From Symbiodinium natans (Eukaryota; Sar; Dinophyceae; Suessiales; Symbiodiniaceae): a stretch of DNA of 64,000 bases. Both the position numbers and the translations under genes were made by a program. Each line of letters starts with the position of its first letter. The stretch's first letter is position 1. Shown here one piece after another: positions 1-10,259 of this stretch. The stretch covers positions 251,979 to 315,978 of the forward strand of contig CAJNDS010002451.1 of assembly GCA_905221605.1 (NCBI GenBank). Direction: 5' to 3'. Below the pieces are notes generated by a model. That model saw only the letters and a list, made by a program, of their open reading frames with translations. It was not told the DNA's origin and made no database searches.

Positions 1-32
1 CAAGCGCTGGTGCTTTATGAAGTTGCCAGGCG

Positions 33-245
33 TAACCCTAAACCCCTAAACCCCTAAACCCCTAAACCCCTAAACCCCCAAAAACCCCTAAACCCCTAAA
101 CCCCTAAAAACCCCTAACCCCTAAACCCCTAAACCCCTAAACCCCTAAACCCCTAATCCCCTAAACCCCTAAACCCCTAAACCCCTAAACCCCTAAACCC
201 CTAAACCCCTAAACCCCTAAACCCCTAAACCTAAACCCCTAAATC
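33..245. repeat. Telomere-type array, octamer CCCCTAAA
   Basis: About 25 units of the octamer CCCCTAAA with a few AAAAA or TAATCCC variants. It differs by one C from the common heptamer and is homogeneous over 200 bp. Bases 246-401 to its right hold a short TTTAGGG stretch and an unassigned segment. Confidence 0.95.
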
Positions 246-401
246 CTGGTATGAGCTCCGGAGCTGTTTAGGGACTCGGGTTTAGGGTTTGCGGGGGTGG
301 GACTTGGTATGGAGGGTGCTGGCGATGATGGTATGAGGCTACAACCTCCGGGTCGAGGGTCCCAAAACCCTCAACCCGTTCACCCTAACACCCTGGACCC
401 G

Positions 402-534
402 AACCCTAAACCCTAAACCCTAAACCCTAAACCCTAAACCCTAAACCCTAAACCCTAAACCCTAAACCCTAAACCCTAAACCCTAAACCCTAAACCCTAA
501 ACCCTAAACCCTAAACCCTAAACCCTAAACCCTG
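402..534. repeat. CCCTAAA array
   Basis: About 18 clean heptamers in C-rich orientation, ending at the exon-like piece 535-648. Confidence 0.97.
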
Positions 535-648
535 AAGTCGCCAAAGCGAGAGCCTGGAACTGCGTCGCCAGTCCCAAACGCCTCTGAGGGCGTCACCAGA
601 CCGTACTCGATGGCTCTCCAGGATCCTGAGGGCCTCACCCTGGTTTAG
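535..648 (+). CDS. Exon-like fragment, function unknown
   Basis: Open frame starting KSPKREPGTASPVPNASEGV and closed only by TAG inside the following TTTAGGG repeats. C-rich array on the left, G-rich on the right; the junction CTG/GTTTAG could be a 5' splice site. The family is not recognised. Confidence 0.35.
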   Translation, partial: KSPKREPGTASPVPNASEGVTRPYSMALQDPEGLTLV

Positions 649-714
649 GGTTTAGGGTTTTAGGGTTTTAGGGTTTAGGGTTAGGGTCCAGGGTGTTAGG
701 GTGAACGGGGTCAC

Positions 715-939
715 AAGGACTATCGAGAGCTGGATGCCGACACGGTGAGATCCTTCTTCAAGGCAGCAGCCTGCACTTTCTATCGCTTTGACAAGGCCAC
801 CCCTCCCTTTGCTGTGTTTGCCACAAAGCTGGTGGAGGAGATGTATGAAGCGTGGTCCCCGCAATATCTGTCCTTTTACAAGGTTCAAAGTCTGGAGGAG
901 CTGATCGAGAAGCACGGGCTGCCGTTACCTAAACCCTAA
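715..939 (+). CDS. Exon-like fragment, helical, function unknown
   Basis: Seventy-two codons before the array at 928, reading KDYRELDADTVRSFFKAAAC at the start and including FATKLVEEMYEAWSPQYLSF. The composition is that of a soluble, helical protein and GC is higher than the surroundings. The reading frame runs into CCCTAAA repeats and stops. It lies 70 bp from the fragment at 535-648 and may belong to the same gene. Confidence 0.45.
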   Translation, partial: KDYRELDADTVRSFFKAAACTFYRFDKATPPFAVFATKLVEEMYEAWSPQYLSFYKVQSLEELIEKHGLPLPKP

Positions 940-1184
940 ACCCTAAACCCTAAACCCTAAACCCTAAACCCTAAACCCTAAACCCTAAACCCTAAACCCT
1001 AAACCCTAAACCCTAAACCCTAAACCCTAAACCCTAAAACCTCAACCCTAAACCCTAAACCCTAAACCCTAAACCCTAAACCCTAAACCCTAAACCCTAA
1101 ACCCTAAACCCTAAACCCTAAACCCTAAACCCTAAACCCTAAACCCTAAACCCTAAACCCTAAACCCTAAACCCTAAACCCTCA
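928..1184. repeat. CCCTAAA array
   Basis: About 36 heptamers, nearly perfect, with one AAACCTCAA interruption near 1040. It is followed by 130 bp of unassigned sequence (1185-1320) that is open in one plus frame. Confidence 0.97.
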
Positions 1185-1345
1185 GCCCCCTGGCCTCTAC
1201 TAGTCGATTGAAGCCACCTCTGGCTCTTGCCAAGAACTGCAACAAGCAAACCAGGCTTGTCTTCACTTCACCTACGTTGCCTCGCCACCGCCACCTGACC
1301 ACCACTTCCTCAAGCCTCAACCCTCAACCCTCAAACCTCAAACCT

Positions 1346-1460
1346 CATTCGTAAACGTAAACCGTAAACCGTAAACCGTAAACCGTAAACCGTAAACCGT
1401 AAACCGTAAACCGTAAACCGTAAACCGTAAACCGTAAACCGTAAACCGTAAACCGTAAAC
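1346..1460. repeat. AAACCGT heptamer array
   Basis: About 16 copies of AAACCGT, a one-base variant of the telomeric heptamer, spread as a pure block. Translations of it give a periodic GLRFTVY peptide and are artefacts. Confidence 0.95.
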
Positions 1461-1463
1461 CCG

Positions 1464-2535
1464 AACCCCTCCCCCACCCCAAAGCCGGTCCTAGAAGCCG
1501 CAAGTCCTCGGCCTTAAAAGAAGGGTGTTCCTGAGTCCCATGCTCGTGAGGCCCATGGCTTAAGTACCAGAATCCTTGGAGAACCTCTGAGCGACGTTCC
1601 ATTTGGAAAGTGCGACAAAAAGGTAGGCATATATCATGATAGCGAAGAAGAGCAATCCTGTAGTAACCCTAGTTACAGCAGAACAGTAACCATAAGAATA
1701 GCAAACAAAACAAAAATGAATGTGCAGTCGTTTCTGAGGTACGTGGGCCTCATGGCCATGGTGTTTCTTCGGCTGCATATGAGTGTGCACGCGTATGTGT
1801 GTGTCTGTGTGTGTGTGTGCTTCGGGAAGTTGAAGCTTTGAGTGTTCTAGGGTTATGGGTTTTGAGGCCCGGGGGCTTCGGGGTCTCAGGGGTGGAGGGA
1901 GTTGGTGCAGGAAGAATGAATGAAGCTCTACACCTCAGATCCTAAGTCCTTCACACCCCGGCCCAAAGTAGAGGCGGAGAGCCTGTGGCTTCATGACTGC
2001 CTAAGGCGCAAGTGAACCCAGGATTCCCGTGCCTCTAGGTGCTAGTGGAAGGGCCTTTCTTTGCGGCTTAGGGTTTAGGGTTTCGAGTTTAGGGTTTAGA
2101 GGGTTTAAAGGGAAACCTGGCCGTGACTCAGGCAGCGGCTTGGGTGAGGCGTCTTTAGAGTAGCCTTTGGGGGGTGCAGTCCAGGGCGAGTTTAGGGTTT
2201 AGGGCTTAGGGTTTTGGATTTTGTTTTTTTTTTTGTTCCGTCCTTTGCTGCAATGTGGCCCTTCTATTGGGGGCACCCAAAGAGGTACCATGATTTTTCT
2301 CGGCAACACGTGCCTAGGCCTCGGACCTGAGGCCCCGACAAAAAGGGGAGCTGAAGGTTTATGGTAGTCGTAGTTCCTCGTTCTAGGTTCCGAAAGCACG
2401 GGAACTGCCCCCCCACCACGGGAAAAAAAAACACCTTCAGCAGGGTTTTGGCCGAAGCCCTATACCCCGAAACCCTCAACCCTAAACCCCAAAGCCTCAA
2501 CCCTTATTTCCCAAACCCCAAACCTCAACCCCAAG
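1464..2535. other. Non-coding stretch with short G-rich repeats and a TG microsatellite
   Basis: Unique sequence with TG repeats at 1795-1820, short TTTAGGG runs at 2068-2100 and 2190-2215, and mixed CCCTAAA variants from 2463. No convincing gene on either strand. Confidence 0.6.
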
Positions 2536-2644
2536 CCCTAAACGCTAAACCCTAAACCCTAAACCCTAAACCCTAAACCCTAAACCCTAAACCCTAAACC
2601 CTAAACTCGAAACCCTAAAACCCACCAAGCCCTCGCCTCCCGCG

Positions 2645-2710
2645 TTCAGCAGGTTTGGCCACGGTCTCTACGATGCCTTCTGCACGCTCCTGGGGACCAG
2701 ATTTTGGGGG
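2645..2710 (+). CDS. Exon-like fragment, function unknown
   Basis: Reads FSRFGHGLYDAFCTLLGTRF, open into the TTTAGGG repeats on the right; a CCCTAAA array (2540-2620) lies on the left. Short, aromatic-rich, protein-like; no family recognised. Confidence 0.35.
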
Positions 2711-2924
2711 TTTAGGGTTTAGGGTTTAGGGTTTAGGGCTTAGGGCTTAGGGCTTAGGGTGTAGGGCTCGTTGGACTCAAGGTGTGGGTGTTTCGGTGCC
2801 GTGTTTTCTTAAGGGCATATGGGGTTTAGGGTTTGGGGTTTAGGGTTTGTGGTTTAGGGTTTGTGGTTTAGGGTTTGGGGTTTAGGGTTTGGGGTTTAGG
2901 GTGTGGGGTTACCCGAAACCGACC

Positions 2925-4330
2925 TTAGAGCCCACCAACCCGTTTGGGCCCACCAAACCCGCCATGAGTCCCACCAAAACCGTTTCGGCCCACCAAAAAC
3001 CAACCAAACAGCCCACCAAAACAGCCAAACCTCCCACCAACAGCCCTACCATACCCACCAAAAACCCCACCCTACCCCAGCATGACGTTCCCTACCCTAC
3101 CCCAGCCTACTCGTGGGACAAGGGCCAGAGGCTCAGGGGTTGAGGCATCGCGGGGTTGAGGGTGTACGGGCGCAGGTCCCCGTTCCCTACCCTACCCCAG
3201 CCTACTCGTGGGACAAGGGCTAGAGGCTCAGGGGTTGAGGCATGGAGGGGTTGGGCGCTCCCCCACCCTACCCTAGCGTGACGTTCCCTACCCTACCCCA
3301 GCCTACTCGTGGGACAAGGGCCAGAGGCTCCGGGGTTGAAGCATGGAGGGGTTGAGGGTGTCTGGGCGCGGGTCTTTCCCAGGAGTCAGGACTGGGGTTG
3401 CCGAACCCGAATCCCAGCAGGTCCCCACACCCTACCCTAGCGTGACGTTCCCTACCCTACCCTAAACCCTAAACCCTAAAACCTAAGTTTTCGGGTTTAG
3501 GGTTTAGGTTTTAGGGTTTACGGTTTAGGGTTTAGGGTAGGGTAGGGAACGTCACGCTAGGATAGGGTGTGGGGACCTGCAGGGTTGCCGAACCCGAATC
3601 CCAGCAGGTCCCCACACCCTACCCTAGCGTGACGTTCCCTACCCTACCCTAAACCCTAAAACCTAAACCCTAAACCCGAAAACTTAGGTTTTAGGGTTTA
3701 CGGTTTAGGGTTTAGGGTAGGGTAGGGAACGTCACGCTAGGGTAGGGTGTGGGGACCTGCTGGGATTCGGGTTCGGCAACCCCAGTCCTGACTCCTGGGA
3801 AAGACCCGCGCCCAGACACCCTCAACCCCTCCATGCTTCAACCCCGGAGCCTCTGGCCCTTGTCCCACGAGTAGGCTGGGGTAGGGTAGGGAACGTGACG
3901 CTAGGGTAGGGTGGGGGAGCGCCCAACCCCTCCATGCCTCAACCCCTGAGCCTCTAGCCCTTGTCCCACGAGCAGGCTGGGGTAGGGTAGGGAACGTCAC
4001 GCTAGGGTACGGTGGGGGACCTGCGCCCGTACACCCGCAACCCCGCGATGCCTCAACCCCTGGGCCTCTGGCCCTTGTCCCACGAGTAGGCTGGGGTAGG
4101 GTAGGGAACGTCACGCTGGGGTAGGGTGGGGTTTTTGGTGGGTATGGTAGGGCTTTTGGTGGGACGCACGGCTGTTTTGGTGGGGACGACGTTCGGCTTG
4201 GTGGGGTCGAATGGGGGTTTTGGTGGGTCCACGTCTGGTTTTGGTGGGGCCCGCGGGCGGTTTTGGTGGGGTCTTTCTGGTTGGTGGGCTCCCCGGTTGG
4301 TTTGGTGGAGTGCAATGGTTGGTTTTGGTG
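2925..4330. repeat. Nested palindrome (fold-back element) with telomere-type loops
   Basis: Arms at about 3036-3440 and 3737-4141 are inverted copies centred near 3588; looser similarity reaches 2925 and 4330 (CCCACCAAAA motifs against TTTTGGTGGG). Each arm has internal direct repeats of a roughly 115-bp unit (CTACTCGTGGGACAAGGGC). Two smaller palindromes lie in the middle (3418-3581 and 3600-3765), with arms CAGGTCCCCACACCCTACCC and its complement and CCCTAAA/TTTAGGG in their loops. No transposase is seen. Confidence 0.85.
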
Positions 4331-4431
4331 GGGAAAAAGTTTTTTTACCTGAGGTTACCCTAGGTGGGGATCTCCGCTCAAGTGCCACCAACCCATCTGG
4401 GCCCTCAAAGTGCCCGCACTTTGTGGGATTG

Positions 4432-4497
4432 GGTCGGAAACCGTTAACCTTTTGGTGATATAGAATCCTACTACATATAAAAGGTGAACCTTCTCTG
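4432..4497. repeat. Small hairpin repeat, family B copy 1
   Basis: Shares TGGGTCGG, TTAACCTTT, ATATAGAATCCTACTA and ATAAAAGGT with 12042-12104 and, more weakly, 25318-25378. AACCTTTT and AAAAGGT pair around AGAATCCTACT. MITE-like; no coding capacity. The rest of 4330-4830 holds no gene I can support. Confidence 0.6.
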
Positions 4498-4930
4498 GGC
4501 CAGGGAATTCAGCCCCTAAGTACAGGGTTGGCATCGCCATTATGCTTATAGGTAGATTGCAGGTTTTTTGGTAAACCCAAAGCACGACTTGATTCTGATG
4601 CGGAGACTGCACCGGGAAAGCAGTCCCCATGCTTGGGGGAGCTTGTGCTTACCACCAGTATACGAACCGACTTATGCGCAAGCCCTAAAGTTTCAGTCCC
4701 AAAGAGGCAGAAACATCCTCGGTACACAAATGACTGGACCAATCCATCGCAGTTCTAAGGGTAGGGGCCTTTGGCTGTATAGGGCATATAAAGGGTCCTC
4801 TTTTAAGGACCCATACTAACGGACCACGCAGCTACCCTAAACCCTCAACCCTAAACCCCATTTCCAAAACCCGAAACCCTAAACCGTAAGAAAGCCCCCA
4901 AAGCCGAAGATGTGCACCAAGGGACCATGT

Positions 4931-4995
4931 AACTTGGGATGTTCCGCCTTATACTAACAGTCCTTAGTAGGGATGATAGTACCCCCCAATGCACT
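4931..4995 (+). repeat. Small repeat, family C copy 1
   Basis: CTTGGGATGTTCCGCC, TACTAACAGTCCTTAGTAG and GATAGTACCCCCC recur at 18741, 41413 (inverted), 42803 and 42885 (inverted). Confidence 0.6.
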
Positions 4996-5003
4996 GCCAA
5001 AAC

Positions 5004-5076
5004 TACCCTAAACCCTAAACCCTAAACCCTAAACCCTAAACCCTAAACCCTAAACCCTAAACCCTAAACCCTAAAC
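5004..5076. repeat. CCCTAAA array
   Basis: Ten clean heptamers, C-rich orientation. Confidence 0.95.
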
Positions 5077-5085
5077 TCTAAAAAA

Positions 5086-5190
5086 GTGTGGCACATTGTG
5101 GCGAAGGTTTCAGGGAGGAGCTGGCATGGACACGTGCTTCCTTCGCTGCTCGGCGCGGTTGTGAAGGGCTTGAACCTTGAACTCCAAGCC
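5086..5190 (+). CDS. Exon-like fragment, function unknown
   Basis: Starts VWHIVAKVSGRSWHGHVLPS and continues through LLGAVVKGLNLELQ without a stop. C-rich arrays lie on both sides. Protein-like composition; no family recognised. Confidence 0.38.
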
Positions 5191-5195
5191 CTAAA

Positions 5196-5310
5196 CCCTA
5201 TGCCCTAAACGCTAAACCCTAAACCCTAAACCCTAAACCCTAAACCCTAAACCCTAAACCCTAAACCCTAAACCCTAAACCTTAAACCCTAAACCCTAAA
5301 CCCTAAACCC
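5196..5310. repeat. CCCTAAA array
   Basis: About 16 heptamers with single-base variants at the left edge. Confidence 0.95.
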
Positions 5311-5321
5311 TAGACGATTTT

Positions 5322-5471
5322 TTGCTCATCCAAGCTCATGACGCACCCTCGGTGCAATGGCTACTACTGCCCGCCAGATTCCGTGAGCAAACGCTCGAGG
5401 GCCGCGCCCGTGCGGCCGCTGTCGCTGCTGGCAGCACAGACTCCTCGAGCGCCGGTGCTGCGCCAGAGTAG
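5322..5471 (+). CDS. Exon-like fragment, Ala-rich
   Basis: Starts LLIQAHDAPSVQWLLLPARF, then an Ala/Ser-rich tail to a TAG at 5469. An overlapping frame stays open to 5613 and ends in a poly-Ser CTC repeat, so the true frame is unsure. Confidence 0.35.
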   Translation: MLIQAHDAPSVQWLLLPARFREQTLEGRARAAAVAAGSTDSSSAGAAPE

Positions 5472-5610
5472 AGGAAACCGGGGGGGGAGGCCACGAGCCG
5501 AAACAGAACGAGGCAGAAGGAGGACGATCGGGAGGCTCCCGGCCCACTCAAGCAAGACCAACCGGACGGCTGCAGCTACTGCTGCTAGCCTTTCCTCCTC
5601 CTCCTCCTCC

Positions 5611-5700
5611 TAAACCCTAAACCCTAAACCCTAAACCCTAAACCCTAAACCCTAAACCCTAAACCCTAAACCCTAAACCCTAAACCCTAAACCCTAAACC

Positions 5701-5753
<53 letters not shown>

Positions 5754-5900
5754 ACCTCAACCCTAAACCCTAAACCCTAAACCCTGAACCCTGAACCCTG
5801 AACCCTGAACCCTGAACCCTGAACCCTGAACCCTGAACCCTAAACCCTAAGCCCTAAAGCCTAAACCCCAAACCCTCAACCCTAAGCCCTGAACCCGAAC
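5611..5900. repeat. Block-structured variant telomere array
   Basis: CCCTAAA (5611-5702), then pure CCCTCAA (5703-5757), CCCTAAA again, then pure CCCTGAA (5785-5838), then mixed. Each variant forms an unbroken run, as unequal exchange or slippage would give. Confidence 0.95.
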
Positions 5901-5929
5901 CCACCCTAAGCCCTCACCCTAGACACCCC

Positions 5930-6305
5930 TGAAATCCTGAACAATATCTTGAACCCAGCCTCTTGTTTTGCTCGAAACCTTTATTCTCCAACTCTAAAGT
6001 AGTACTCCGGGCTCGCAGACCCAGGCTCGGGTTCATAGGATTTATTTGGTGCCCGGGGGGGGGGGGGGGGGTTCCTGGTGAGTATATATATATATATATG
6101 TGCTGCCAAAAAGTATGTATCTATGTCTATGCACATAAGTACGGACATGCGTATCTCAAAAAAACATATCTGTATCCCCAGATCCCCGTTCTGGTTAAGT
6201 AGGCCTGCATGACACACAGCCGTAGGAAAAGCACACGCGGTATTCATGCAGAAGCTCCTTCGGTCATGTGAACAAAACAAAATAGCTGTTTGTGGGGCTT
6301 GTGCA
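5930..6305. other. Non-coding stretch with poly-G and TA microsatellite
   Basis: Unique AT-richer sequence with an 18-G run near 6055-6072 and a TA run at 6081-6098. Short frames are present but not convincing. Confidence 0.6.
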
Positions 6306-6345
6306 GTTCGACCCTAAACCCTAAACCCTGAACCCTACACCCTAA

Positions 6346-6513
6346 ACTCATAAAGAACCACGGGAGTGGAAGGGAGGGGGGGTTGTAAGGGGGCCAGATT
6401 CCCTTCTTAGGACTTGTTAAGGCTTCTTTGGGATGATTAAGCCCTTAGTTTTGGGAATATGGGCCCCTTACACCCTCCTCCCTGTTACCCCCCCTTGGTT
6501 CCTTATGATAAGC
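6346..6513. repeat. MITE-like hairpin element, about 165 bp
   Basis: The left end (CATAAAGAACCA, AGGGAGGGGGGG, TGTAAGGGGGCC, ATTCCC) is the inverted match of the right end (GGGAATATGGGCCCCTTACA, CCCCCCCTTGGTTCCTTATG). The whole element folds into one imperfect hairpin. It is bordered by telomere-type repeats. Confidence 0.75.
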
Positions 6514-6514
6514 C

Positions 6515-6630
6515 CTAAACCCTAAACCCTAAACCCTAAACCCTAAACCGTAAACCCTAAACCCTAAACCCTAAACCTTAAACCCAAAACCCAAAACCCA
6601 AAACCCAAAACCCTAAACCCTAAACCCGAA
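6515..6630. repeat. CCCTAAA array with AAACCCA variants
   Basis: CCCTAAA turning into AAACCCA repeats and back. A 90-bp unassigned segment (6630-6720) and then TTTAGGG (6720-6757) follow. Confidence 0.93.
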
Positions 6631-6757
6631 GCCCCCAGGGTTGGAGTGCGCGAAGGGGATCGGCGTTAACGCATCAGACTGTGCCCCTTTGGCCTGCACT
6701 TTGCAGTTCATACACATGCACTTAGGGTTTAGGGTTTAGGGTTTAGGGTTTAGGGTT

Positions 6758-7850
6758 ACACGCCTGCACTTGAGCGTGTGTGTGGCCCTCCATTTATATA
6801 ATCATTACCCAGAGGTAGAGGTTAGGGTTGATAGGGTTCAAGGATGTATAGTGCGTATTAGTGTATAGGGTTTATGCGACTTATGGGTTTACAGGCTTAC
6901 AGGGATATTAGGGTTCAGTGTCATTTGTTTGTTTTGTGTTCTCAAATTTTGTTTGGACCCAGATAGGGGCTCTATTGCATTGTTGAACTGGATTAGGTGC
7001 GCTTTCAAAAATCGACGGAACGAAGAACACACAAAGGAATTAGGGTTTATGATATACGGTGGTGTGCGTGCTCAAGACACCTTGCAAGGGTCTTGCTCAT
7101 CTCAACAAGGATACCACTGAAGCACAGCGCGAGACAAACCGAAGAGGGTCGGAGTCAAAGCTGCGATTGACATTGAGATACAAAACATAACTGTGAGGAA
7201 TCAACTCCTCCAACCGCAAAGGATCCAATGCGAATTCAACTGGGAACTTCTACTAGCTCCCTGTGAATAAGACGGGTGCCCGTTTCGGCTTTACAGGAAA
7301 CCGAAACCCTAAGCATTTTCCCTGTCTGGCAGGGTCACAGGCTTGCACCGAACTCTGAACTCCTTGGGGTCTAGCGTTGAGGGAGCCTAGATTTCAGATT
7401 GGTGATGGGTTCAGGGTTCGGGGTTTAGGCTAAAGGTTCAACACATGGGGGTTTCCGAAATTAGGGGTACCTTATTGGGGTCCTTGTTATAATCCCCACA
7501 TGAAGAACGCAGCATTAGGGTTTGGGTAGGCCCCGAAGTATCAGTTTGGTGATGGGGTTCAGGGTCCGGGATTTAGGCTGAAGGGGTTTCAACGCGCATC
7601 AGTAACGCAGGAGCCAAAAACTTACGCAATGAACGATCTTATCCCCTTCGAAGCCTCAATCAATCAATCTATCTAGATCAATGTTTATCTCGACATCTAT
7701 GCTTAAATCTATGTCTGTATCCATATATATATATATATATGTTTGTTTGTTTATTTATTTACTTACGTGCAAACTACCCGCACGCCCGTGACGAGGCGTT
7801 CGTCACGATCGGTGGAGCCCTTGCCTCTTGCCTAGCTGATGGGTTTGATG
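6758..7850. other. 1.1 kb unique stretch with an imperfect internal duplication
   Basis: A weak 63-codon frame lies at 6929-7120 (NWIRCAFKNRRNEEHTKELG), not convincing. The phrase GGTGATGGG, GTTCAGGGT and TTTAGGCT recurs at about 7400 and 7550. A TA microsatellite at 7720-7740 is followed by TTTG and TTTA runs. Confidence 0.55.
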
Positions 7851-7861
7851 AGGGTTTCGGG

Positions 7862-7985
7862 TTTAGGGGTTAGGGTTTAGGGTTAGGGTTTAGGGTTTAG
7901 GGTTTAGGGTTTAGGGTTTAGGGTTTAGGGTTTAGGGTTTAGGGTTTAGGGTTTAGGGTTCAGGGTTCAGGGTTCAGGGTTTAGG
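7862..7985. repeat. TTTAGGG array
   Basis: About 17 heptamers, G-rich on the plus strand, ending with TTCAGGG variants. Confidence 0.95.
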
Positions 7986-8130
7986 GCCCGGAATCTTGTT
8001 TGTGTGTATTCCGTAGGAGTCCTAGGGCTGTATGTTAATGACTGGTCGTGAAGGGGGTCGTGCAGGACTTTGCCCGTCCACGTTGCGAAGATCCCCATGA
8101 CTATATGAGGTCCACGTTGTGAGGATCCCT

Positions 8131-8195
8131 GTTACAAAATAAGGCATACTCCCTGAGCAAAGGGTATGGGAGCTGTGGAAATGCCAAGGGCGTTT
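8131..8195 (+). repeat. Dispersed repeat, family D copy 1
   Basis: TACAAAATAAGGCATACTCC then GGGTATGGGAGCT; the second copy is at 8757-8825. The surrounding 7985-8340 has no supported gene. Confidence 0.55.
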
Positions 8196-8756
8196 GGGGT
8201 ACAGTCTGTGGACTTCAAGACCCAGGTGTTTGCACGGAAGTTTAAGAGAGCTTCGCATTTCAATTTCAGCATTCGTGCCTGGGGGTGGGGGGGGGGGCTG
8301 AGGATTGTGGAGCGAGCGTTTGAGCAAGGAGTGTGTCTCCCCTAAACCCTATATAAACCCTAAACCCTAAACCCTAAAGCCATCGGTTGTTGTCTTGTTG
8401 CAAGAATCCGGTGGAAGAGTAGGTTAACCTAGGCAATATGGGGGGTCGGAATAATTACCAATAATATTCTCTCATGGTCCCTGTGTAGTTATACTACAGA
8501 AGCTCCAAAGCCTTATTCTAATACCTCAGGGCCATGCATTAGAGCCAACTCCAAGAAGTTTGGGTTTACAAGGTTGGTCCTTGTACTGCCAGCGCGGCCC
8601 TACACTAACATGCGTTTCTTTTTTGCTCTCGTCAAGCTCTGTAAGGAATGTTTCTTTAATGCCAGAAGCCACAAGGGCTCCGTAGGTTAGGTGCCCCGTA
8701 TGACCAGTTTTCGAATTCTTGTGCTTCTTTTGGGGCACCTGTTTGAGGATCCAGGA

Positions 8757-8825
8757 TCCCTACTACAAAATAAGGCATATTCCCCTGCGTAAGAGGTATT
8801 GGAGCTTTGGGGCCCCCAAGAAGGG
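8757..8825 (+). repeat. Dispersed repeat, family D copy 2
   Basis: TACAAAATAAGGCATATTCC then GAGGTATTGGAGCT, with GGATCCCT upstream as in copy 1. The rest of 8380-8875 looks non-coding. Confidence 0.55.
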
Positions 8826-8963
8826 CAAGCCTCCAAAGCATTCAAAGCCCTAGGGCTGTAGGGCTTCAGGGTTTCAACCCTTAACCCTCAACCCTCAACC
8901 CTAGATCCTTGTCCCTAAACCCTAAACCCCAAACCCTAAACCCGAAACCCTAAACCCGAAGCC

Positions 8964-9089
8964 AAGGAGGTCTGCGAGTGCCCGCCAGCCATGCAAGTCA
9001 GTTCAACCACTGGAAAGTGCGACTACCCCACCCCAGACACTCTGCTGCCCTGGGGGGAACAAGGATCCCTAGACCCTAAGCCGGTTTAG
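8964..9089 (+). CDS. Exon-like Cys-containing fragment
   Basis: KEVCECPPAMQVSSTTGKCD then a proline-rich stretch. The pattern CxCPPxM followed by a later Cys is reminiscent of EGF-like or other extracellular Cys modules, but one fragment cannot settle it. C-rich array on the left (8875-8960), G-rich on the right (9085-9152). Confidence 0.4.
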   Translation, partial: KEVCECPPAMQVSSTTGKCDYPTPDTLLPWGEQGSLDPKPV

Positions 9090-9242
9090 GTTTTAGGGTT
9101 TAGGGTTTAGGGTTTAGGGTTTAGAGTGTAGGGATTAGGGTTTAGGGTGAAGTTCTCTAAGCCCGACCACCCAGGTTTGGTCTTTGGGTGTCAGGGCACC
9201 TACCAGTTTTTGTTCTTAGGCTTCCTATCTTCAATGCATCCT

Positions 9243-9400
9243 AAACCCTAAACCCCAAACCCTAAACCCTAAACCCTAACCCCTAAACCCCTAAACCCCT
9301 AAACCCCTAAACCCCTAAACCCCTAAACCCCTAGACCCCTAAACCCCTAAACCCTAAACCCTAAACCCTAACCCCTACACCCTAAACCCTAAACCCTTTC
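9243..9400. repeat. CCCTAAA and CCCCTAAA array
   Basis: Starts as heptamers, switches to the octamer CCCCTAAA at about 9285-9345, and returns to heptamers. Confidence 0.95.
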
Positions 9401-9402
9401 AG

Positions 9403-9461
9403 AGAGCTAGGGCTTATGGTTTCAAGGGCCGTCAGTCAGGGTCTAGCCCTGGCAAGCAGAG
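9403..9461 (+). CDS. Candidate internal exon with consensus splice sites
   Basis: CTTTCAG precedes and CAGAG/GTATAG follows a 59-base open stretch reading RARAYGFKGRQSGSSPGKQR. C-rich repeat on the left, G-rich on the right. Not assignable to a family. Confidence 0.4.
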
Positions 9462-9489
9462 GTATAGGGTTTAGGGTTTAGGGCGTCTC

Positions 9490-9955
9490 AACATCGTCAA
9501 CCACCATCATCAGAGTCTTCAGTGCTTGGCATGTGGGGGCGACGAATTGATCCGCAACAGAATGTAGAATACAACCGCGACACAGTGTTGGCCTTGACTT
9601 CAGGAAATGGTGCTGGCCCGCAATGCCACCCATGCCATCGAGGGAGATCAGGACGGGCAGCCGTTACCAAAAACCCCAGAAAGGACCCCACAAAGGTTCA
9701 CGGAGGTTTCCTTCATGTTGTGGGCCGTAGGGTGTATGGTTTAGAGTCAGACTCAGAGCTAGTGTTATTCAGTTTAGTTAATAAACAAATTTGCTCAATT
9801 CATTTAGGAAATTAGTAAGTATATACATATATGCATATGCATGTGTGGGTATATGTATGTATATATATATATATATATGTAATGCACACATTCGACATGC
9901 CCGGAAAGGGGCACAATTCGGAAGTTCGCCCGACAATTGCAGATGAAGGTTGACG
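9490..9955. other. Unique stretch, AT-rich at the right
   Basis: Frames are open on both strands at 9497-9815 and I cannot tell which, if either, is real. A TA-rich microsatellite runs from about 9815 to 9880. Confidence 0.45.
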
Positions 9956-9959
9956 AACC

Positions 9960-10135
9960 CTAACCCTAAAGGCCTAAAGGCCCTAAAAGGCCCCTAAAAG
10001 GCCCCTAAAAGGCCCCTAAAAGGGCCCTGAAGGCCCTGAAGGCCCTGAAGGCCCTGAAGGCCCTGAAGGCCCTGAAGGCCCTGAAGGCCCTGAAGGCCCT
10101 AAACCCCAAACCCTAAACCCTAAACCCGAAACCCT
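9960..10135. repeat. Minisatellite derived from telomere-type repeat
   Basis: CCCCTAAAAGG units, then about nine copies of the nonamer GGCCCTGAA, then CCCTAAA. A gradual path from telomeric unit to 9-mer is visible. Confidence 0.9.
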
Positions 10136-10259
10136 AATCAATTCCGTGTAGCCGTTATGCACCGGACTTTGGTGAGAGTGTGACTTGTCAGGTCGGGCGA
10201 TGCCAATATACCTGTACATTGGCATGAAGAAGCGTGATCTTTGAACCGATAAAATGCAT

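Noticed and set aside
1-535. True chromosome end at the left edge
   Set aside because: The arrays are interstitial, of mixed variants, and similar arrays occur throughout the window.
5611-5900. CRISPR-like array
   Set aside because: Tandem heptamers without unique spacers; the context is eukaryotic.
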